Source of the DNA: Flaccisagitta enflata
Lineage: Eukaryota; Chaetognatha; Sagittoidea; Aphragmophora
Direction of reading: 5' to 3'
DNA length: 64,000 nt
NCBI GenBank assembly: GCA_965153355.1
Contig: OZ231128.1
Span: forward strand, 22,382,001 to 22,446,000
Shown here: one piece after another, positions 56,170 to 64,000 of the stretch
Layout of the letters: each line of letters begins with the position of its first letter
Position numbering within the stretch: position 1 is the first letter of the stretch
Notes under the pieces: generated by a model
Seen by the model: only the letters and a program-made list of their open reading frames with translations
What the model was told of the DNA's origin: nothing
The model's database searches: none
Program-made: the position numbers and the translations under genes

Positions 56170-56907
56170 AGCTAAGTCAAATCAGTTCTTCGCAAAATTT
56201 TCTCCTCGAAAAAGAGATATATCCCCAAGCGAAACCCACATCTGCATCCGCGTAGGAAAGGGAGGTCATACAAGGAGAAGAATATGAAGGAGCATGTAAA
56301 GGAGGTAAGGCATGGCAAGAGTAAAGAGGAAAGGAAGGCAGAGAAGGAGGTTGTAAACGAAGATGAGAAAGGAAGGGGAAAGGAATTTAGGGAGGCAAAG
56401 AGGGAAGACACTGAGGAGGAGAGGAAAGTAAGAGCAAGGATGCTGAGGCAAGAAGGGGGATGTGATGAAGGAAATAAAAGGAAACGGGGGAAAGATAAGA
56501 AAGGATAAAGAATCCACACAAAAGCAAAGGGAGGTACTTGGGACTGTTGTAGCACAAATAATGCATGAGAACTGAGCAGGAATAGAGCAAGAAACTAGGT
56601 GTTAAGAAGCCCCCCCCCCAAAAAAAAAGAAAAACAAAAACAAAAACAAAAACAAAAAGTAATATGTAATCAAGAAATACCTCTGAATTTGAAATGAGCG
56701 ACAAATGAGTGAGAAATCTAGAAAAAACATCAAGGAACTTTGAGTTCAGACAAGGGGAGGGGGAAGGGAGGGGGGGAGGGAGGGGGGAGGGGGGACTCCA
56801 CACGCAAGCTAGAGCCGAGTTTGAATTTCTCGACGAGTCAAATTTGGTGGAAAATTTTCGCTGAAATTTCATTTTCGTGGTCTTCTTGCCATTGATATCA
56901 CCGGCGC

Positions 56908-57080
<173 letters not shown>

Positions 57081-57204
57081 TGAACAGATAGCCAGACAGA
57101 TAGTAAGAGAGCTAGAAAACGCATACAAGATGAATGGAGGAATGGATGAAGAGATAAGTGGATGAACAAACAAACACATCACAGAAGAATGAAAGACAGT
57201 AAAC

Positions 57205-57245
57205 AAGAAAGAAAGAAAGAAAGACGGAGAGAAAGAAATACGGAG

Positions 57246-57316
<71 letters not shown>

Positions 57317-57383
57317 CAAAAAGGTAGGAAAGAAGGAAGAACGAATAGAAAAATGAATGAAAGAATAAAGCAAAGGAAGAAAT

Positions 57384-57467
<84 letters not shown>

Positions 57468-57475
57468 GAGGAAAA

Positions 57476-57551
<76 letters not shown>

Positions 57552-57556
57552 AAAGA
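57205..57556. repeat. (GAAA)n arrays
   Basis: 57205-57314 and 57385-57556, joined by A/G-rich sequence. Confidence 0.95.
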
Positions 57557-57702
57557 GAGATTCTATGGGAGAGAGTTGGCAGCAACGGCTCATGACGAAA
57601 TCGGGTTGGGACTGAAAATCTGACAGTCATTTTCCAACAGTCAAGCTGACATACGGACAGAGTGTTAGCCAGATAACAGGTCAGAAAGAAAGAAACAGAA
57701 AG

Positions 57703-57868
<166 letters not shown>

Positions 57869-57959
57869 AGATGGACCGACATTTTCGTCGGTTGGCCGTC
57901 GCCATTTCTGTGACATCCGCTTTTCCCCGTTTTCAATTACTTCCAGTGATATGGGAAGA

Positions 57960-58310
57960 AGGAAACTTGTCATCCGAGGATCGCACGTGGACAGCGGCAT
58001 TCGTTGCCCTGCATTGGGTACCAGGCTTAGTTTCATGAGAGAAAATAAACGCAGGGCAGCAGCGTCAAAAGGCCAATGTCCCGAAGAATATATATGGGTG
58101 AATTTGTAAACGTCCTGTAAGGGCATATAAGAGGGATGATTTGAGACCAGGGAGGACATATATCAAATATAAGAAATATACAATTTCAGGTTACAAAAAT
58201 GATATTGATGAGAACAAAGTTCAGGCCAGGATTACAAGACTTGCAGGGCTGATTTGAGGCTAGTAAGAGCTTTATTGAGGACCAGGAGGGCTAAAATCAG
58301 GTCTGAGAGG
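57960..58310 (+). mobile_element. Decayed GGGCAGCGG/ACAAG element
   Basis: ACTTGTCATCCGAGGATCGC, GTGGACAGCGGCATTCG, GGGCAGCAGCGTCAAAAGGC, then sparse GAGGGCT(G/A) units. The 3' end was not found, cut by the next MITE. Confidence 0.45.
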
Positions 58311-58317
58311 GCTACTA

Positions 58318-58918
58318 CTATCTAAAAAATAGAAATGTTCCCGCACGTTTTGATGCATAGATCCTAAACGATTTAAATAATTTTAAAAAAATCGGTGACC
58401 AAATTGAAGCCCTTCAAATTTCCAAGCGATCTGTGCAAACTGCGTGTCTCTATCTCAATGGGCTTAAAAGTTGTTCCACTTTGAATGAAATTGTTCCTTT
58501 TGAAAGTTTCTTTAAAACATGTGCCGCGGATTGTAAAGTTAAGAATTGAAAGCAAGATAAACATACTTCTGGTTGGCCGATCATGATGAAATTTTTACTG
58601 TAGTAGGACAACGGTTTGGAAACTCTTCAGTTCAAATTTTAGCACACTAGGCCGACTAGAAGTATGCTTTTCATACTTTTTTTTTATGTGTGTGTGTTTT
58701 CCGCCTAAATTTGGCGCATCTGTCTGGAGGCCTGGTATGTCATCACTTCAAAGTGCCACAACAAGCTTTACAAATCGCTTCCCTGACCAATGGCGGCCCT
58801 AATTTAGCTAGAAGGAACTCACACCAATAATTGATAGATTTGTGATTGACTGGTATTTGTTAACAAGTCAATAAATTGATTGAATTCAGAGGTGGGAACA
58901 TTTCTATTTTTTAAATAG
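58318..58918. mobile_element. Palindromic MITE, TA-flanked
   Basis: Ends CTATCTAAAAAATAGAAATG and CATTTCTATTTTTTAAATAG, TA at 58316-58317 and 58919-58920. Inner arms such as CATACTTCTGGTTGGCC against GGCCGACTAGAAGTATG. It interrupts the decayed element before it. Confidence 0.65.
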
Positions 58919-59004
58919 TATATTATAAGATTGACAGACAAACAGACATACATGCATGAGATTTCTTGAAATTCAACCATTAGATGCACAGGAAGCAGTC
59001 TTTT

Positions 59005-59115
59005 GGGGCGGTTGCCCAAAAAGGTTCAAGGCAAAAAGGTTCAAGGCAGGCCGAAGGAAAGCGACGCAGGGGGTTCAAGGCAGGAGGCGCATAGTTCAAC
59101 GCAAAAGTTCAAGGC
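59005..59115. repeat. GTTCAAGGCA short repeat cluster
   Basis: Five to six copies of GTTCAAGGCA or GTTCAACGCA, following a CAGTCTTTTGGGGCGGTTGC remnant of the GGGCAGCGG end. Confidence 0.5.
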
Positions 59116-59504
59116 ATGGGGAAAAACAGTTTAAATAGTTAGACGGAGATTTTAGGTATTATTGTTAGAGGAATTGGGTGGGGGGGGGAGTTCAGGGAAT
59201 TAAAACAATGAATCAAAGCGGGAAGTCGTCATGTGGCAATTTTCGATTTAAAAGAAAAAGGATTTAAATTCAAATCAAAATTCATTTAGCTAGTAAAGGA
59301 AGGCAAGACTGCCTGTTGACCTAGCATCAATAAGTCAAAACACATCCATCAAATCACAAAAGTGGTGATACCAATACGTTACCAGTTGGTTAGGGGGTTG
59401 AATGCTTAAGCAACTACAATAAATCAGCTGTTAATATCGGATGGGGGAATGTTAAAAAATAGTAAAACCACACTCTACTTTTGGCGGTCATTATAAGGGA
59501 CATG

Positions 59505-59672
59505 GGGTCACAACATCGTTGCGGATGGGTGGGCAGCGGCAACCAACCCGCAGCCCAACACACAAACATACACTAAGAGAATTTAAAACGATCGTTTTTC
59601 CACTATTGAACTCGTGTTCACGGACCGACGAACGGACAAAGCTTCTCATAGAGTTGCGCGTCCGCTAGTAAA
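59505..59672 (+). mobile_element. ACAAG-type element, AGTTGCG subfamily, decayed
   Basis: CATCGTTGCGGATGGGTGGG and CTCATAGAGTTGCGCGTCCG followed by CTAGTAAAAA. It shares TATTGAACTCGTGTTCACGG with 14771-14964. The ACAAG start is lost. Confidence 0.5.
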
Positions 59673-59944
59673 AACCGAGATCAAAAGGTGGTCACTGTGA
59701 TAGAATGTACGACTTAGTTGAATTCTTGTATCTGTGAACAAATCTGGGGATTTTAAAAGAAACTAACATTGAATACAATTACTGAGTGGAGGAAATATTG
59801 ATATCGGAGGACGAAAGAACAATGGGATTTTTACCCATTCTTAAAGAACATGAGGAAAAAATGGAAAAAGTACAAAGCAGATGGGAGGAGGCTCAAAGTT
59901 CAACGAGGAAAGAGAATTAACAAGTGTGAAAATGAATGTCGAAG

Positions 59945-60380
59945 GCCATCAGTCGTATGCCGGTACGGTTATCACATCGGTGACCACATCAACGCGCCCC
60001 ACAGTGACCACATCGGCGGTCCCATAGTAAACAAATCGGTGGCACCTCAGTGACCATATCACCATTCCTGCAGTGACAACATCGGTGCCCTTACAGTAAC
60101 CACAGCAGCAGCCCCACAGTGACCACATCATCATTTCCAAAGTAACCACATCAACGGCCCCCCAATAAACAAATCAGTGGCACCACAGTGACCATATCAC
60201 CGTTCTTGCAGTGACGACATCGGCGTCCTTACAGTAACCACTGCAGCAGCCCCACAGTGACCACATCATCACTCCCAAAGTAGCCACATCAGCGGCCCCA
60301 CAGTGACCACATCAGGGGTATCACAGTGACCACATCTTTGGCCCCACAGTGACCACATCAGCGCCCCCATAGTGACCTCG
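59945..60380. repeat. ~24-bp minisatellite with ~142-bp higher-order period
   Basis: Units CAGTGACCACATCAGCGGCC. Variant AAACAAATC(G/A)GTGGCACC recurs at 60028 and 60170, with a matching order of variants between them. Confidence 0.75.
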
Positions 60381-60549
60381 ACTATGCCCTCATCAATGTC
60401 CACATCAGAGACCAACGTCCCACAAGCCCAAGGTTGAAAGGAGGTCAAGGATGACTGAAAATTGACGAGAGCATAAAAAAATATGGAAAGGAGAATGAAA
60501 AGAAGGAGGGGGGGACTGAAATAAAGAATAAAGACGGATTGAATGGGGG

Positions 60550-60775
60550 TATTTGGATAGAGGGAATTGAGGATGGAAGTGAGGAAGGAAGAGTGGAAGG
60601 AAAACCGAAAGGAAAAGAGGGAGAAAGAGAGGATAGATAGAGGAAAGGAAGGTGGGAAGGAAGGAGGGAAGGAAGGAAGGAAGGAAGGGATGAAGGGAGG
60701 AAGGAGGGAAGGATGGAAGGAAGGAAGGGAAGGAAGGAAGGAAGGAAGGAACGATGGAAGAAAGGAAGGAAGGAG
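60550..60775. repeat. (GGAA)n-like purine tract
   Basis: GGAAGGAAGGAGG units. Confidence 0.85.
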
Positions 60776-60872
60776 TGTGTGACTGAATTAGTTAGCGAGA
60801 AGTGAGTTAGAAGTGAGTGATTTGGTGAGTTGGTGAATCAATGAAAATGAATTGTTTATGAATTAAAAAAAA

Positions 60873-61092
<220 letters not shown>

Positions 61093-61493
61093 GATGGAGC
61101 GAAAGTGAAAGAAATGTAAAAACAAGCCACTATGAATGTTGGTAAGTGACGGATAGTGAAGGGAAATTGGGTAAAACGGTTGGGAGGTGGAAATGGAGGA
61201 CCGATTGATGGATGCTCCGGGCAATAAAGATTTTCTGACCTGCCAAAATGAGCCGCCGTTCAGTACTACAAATTGCTGCCACAAGGACGAAAATCAGAGA
61301 TTCAAATCAGAGTCAGATAGGGAAGAAAAAAGAGGCCGCTTTTATTTGAAGATGGTGCGTAGGTACGAAAACACGGACACTGACAAAGACAGATTTACAC
61401 GCTCAGACACTTGAGGACACATTTAAACAAACGCAACCAGAGACATGTGCGAACACGCACGGATTCATAGACTGACACTGACACTGGTAGCCA

Positions 61494-61642
<149 letters not shown>

Positions 61643-61696
61643 ACGTGCACGTTTACTACCCCTGCCCATAGGGCTCTAGAGAGACACAGACATAGA

Positions 61697-62232
<536 letters not shown>

Positions 62233-62547
62233 AGATGAGTTGCCAAGCCAACGAAACTCAACCATGTGGAAACGAAACGGCAAGAAGACCGAGAGAAGAC
62301 TTAAGAAATGAAAAGAGTGCAAACCCCATTGGGGCAAAAGGAGAAGACGGAAGGAGGGAGAGGCAGAATGTAAGAGTGAAAAAAGACAGACAGAAACCAA
62401 AAAAGAAACTGACAGAAAGACTGGGAGAGAAACAAAGAAACAGAAAAGAAAAAGACTGACAGAGATACAGATTGATTGACAGAGATACAGAAAAAACAGA
62501 TGGAAAAAACACCCTGAAAGAAAGGTAAAAAGCACACAGAGAGAGTG

Positions 62548-63205
<658 letters not shown>

Positions 63206-63320
63206 CAGAAAGACAGATAAGACAGAGACCAAGATCGAGACCAAGGCCGGGAAAAAAAATTGAATGAAGCAGACATAGAAAGTTGCAGGAAGTCAAACAA
63301 AAACAGGACCAAAATGATTG

Positions 63321-63357
<37 letters not shown>

Positions 63358-64000
63358 ATTGATCAAACCGACAAATTGTCGTGCGATGTGGAAGTTGGAA
63401 AGAAGTCTGAGAAAATTTCATTTCGTCGAGAAACTGCGATAAACAAATGCATAATTGATGTCTGGCAATTGCCCGATACCGCTGCTACCTGCTCCCTGCT
63501 GTCGCAATCGGCTGAAAAGACAGAAACCAGACCATATAAATCATTGGAGCTCAAACCGATGAAACCTCAGGTCAATGAGGCCAAAAGAATAGAGGAACGA
63601 AAAAATGTTTTATGCGTGACAAACTTTTATGGAATTTTCCGCATTTTGAGAGATGATATCACCAGTGAGTCGACTGGCTGACTGACCGATTGAGTGACTG
63701 ACTAACTGACTGACTAAATCAGTTGAGTGACTGACTAACTAGACCAGTTGAGTGGTGTGCAAACGTGCATAACCAACTTGTACTAGTACTTATGATTGCA
63801 AGGAAAACATGGTCTCTAAAAAAATATTCGAAGAATTTTCTGAAATAAACCCAGTAAATGTAACAGGGACATGCATTAAAACATAGGATGAACTACCCAC
63901 TATGTCCATGAATTAAAGTCAATCAACTCCAACAGCACAAGTTGCTGCATAAAACAGGCGACTTCACATCATAAAATGGGTGAAAAACTTGTGGGGAGAG
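63206..64000. other. No supported gene
   Basis: Short GA run at 63325-63352 and GACTGACTGA repeats near 63675-63730. The open frames here lack domains and splice support. Confidence 0.45.

Noticed and set aside
63376-63681. 101-codon plus-strand frame and its minus shadow
   Set aside because: Codon-like composition, but no recognisable motif, start context or splice partner.

Overview
The window is animal (invertebrate) nuclear DNA. It has spliced exons with canonical splice sites, TTAGGG-like repeats, many DNA-transposon derivatives, an intact Penelope-like retroelement and an extreme load of microsatellites. The exons resemble Sidestep/nephrin-type immunoglobulin-superfamily proteins and the simple-sequence load is heavy; together these fit an arthropod or another repeat-rich invertebrate, but the species cannot be fixed from sequence alone. 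Nothing bacterial was seen: no operons, rRNA, tRNA or CRISPR. Almost all long open frames are translations of simple repeats and are not genes.

Host gene. Eight minus-strand exons (26211-26352, 24420-24573, 22071-22264, 13965-14070, 8996-9147, 7513-7634, 5086-5357 and 1-143) join in perfect intron phase. They encode about 428 residues of an immunoglobulin-superfamily adhesion or receptor-type protein, open at both ends. The introns (1.3-8 kb) are filled with MITEs, satellites and microsatellites. Asn, Thr and Ser runs inside exons look like coding microsatellites.

Retroelement. At 29.4-32.1 kb (minus) lies an uninterrupted 899-codon reading frame with an N-terminal GIY-YIG endonuclease, a CxC motif and a C-terminal reverse transcriptase with YIDD. 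This is the permuted Naiad-type Penelope-like order. Its 5' side abuts an (AAC)n array and its 3' end is tandemly duplicated.

DNA transposon derivatives. Many are full-length palindromes with readable target duplications. They include two piggyBac-like 902-bp elements (TTAA), a 610-bp foldback nested in one of them (TGGG, empty site present in the other), several TA-flanked mariner-type MITEs, a hAT-like element (8-bp duplication), a 5.1-kb CAC...GTG element with 378-bp inverted repeats and TAAT duplication, and a CTAG-flanked palindrome. Paralogous copies in the window supply empty sites for several of these.

Most unusual content. (1) A dispersed family of 0.15-0.7 kb elements starts ACAAG plus a small hairpin, carries a GGAC-type tandem core and ends in a hairpin plus AAAAA. 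Different subfamilies have different stem sequences, yet the 5' motif, the 3' hairpin and their complementarity are kept. (2) A tandem array of 60-bp units duplicates the 3' splice site and start of an Ig exon, making in-frame 12-nt micro-exon candidates.
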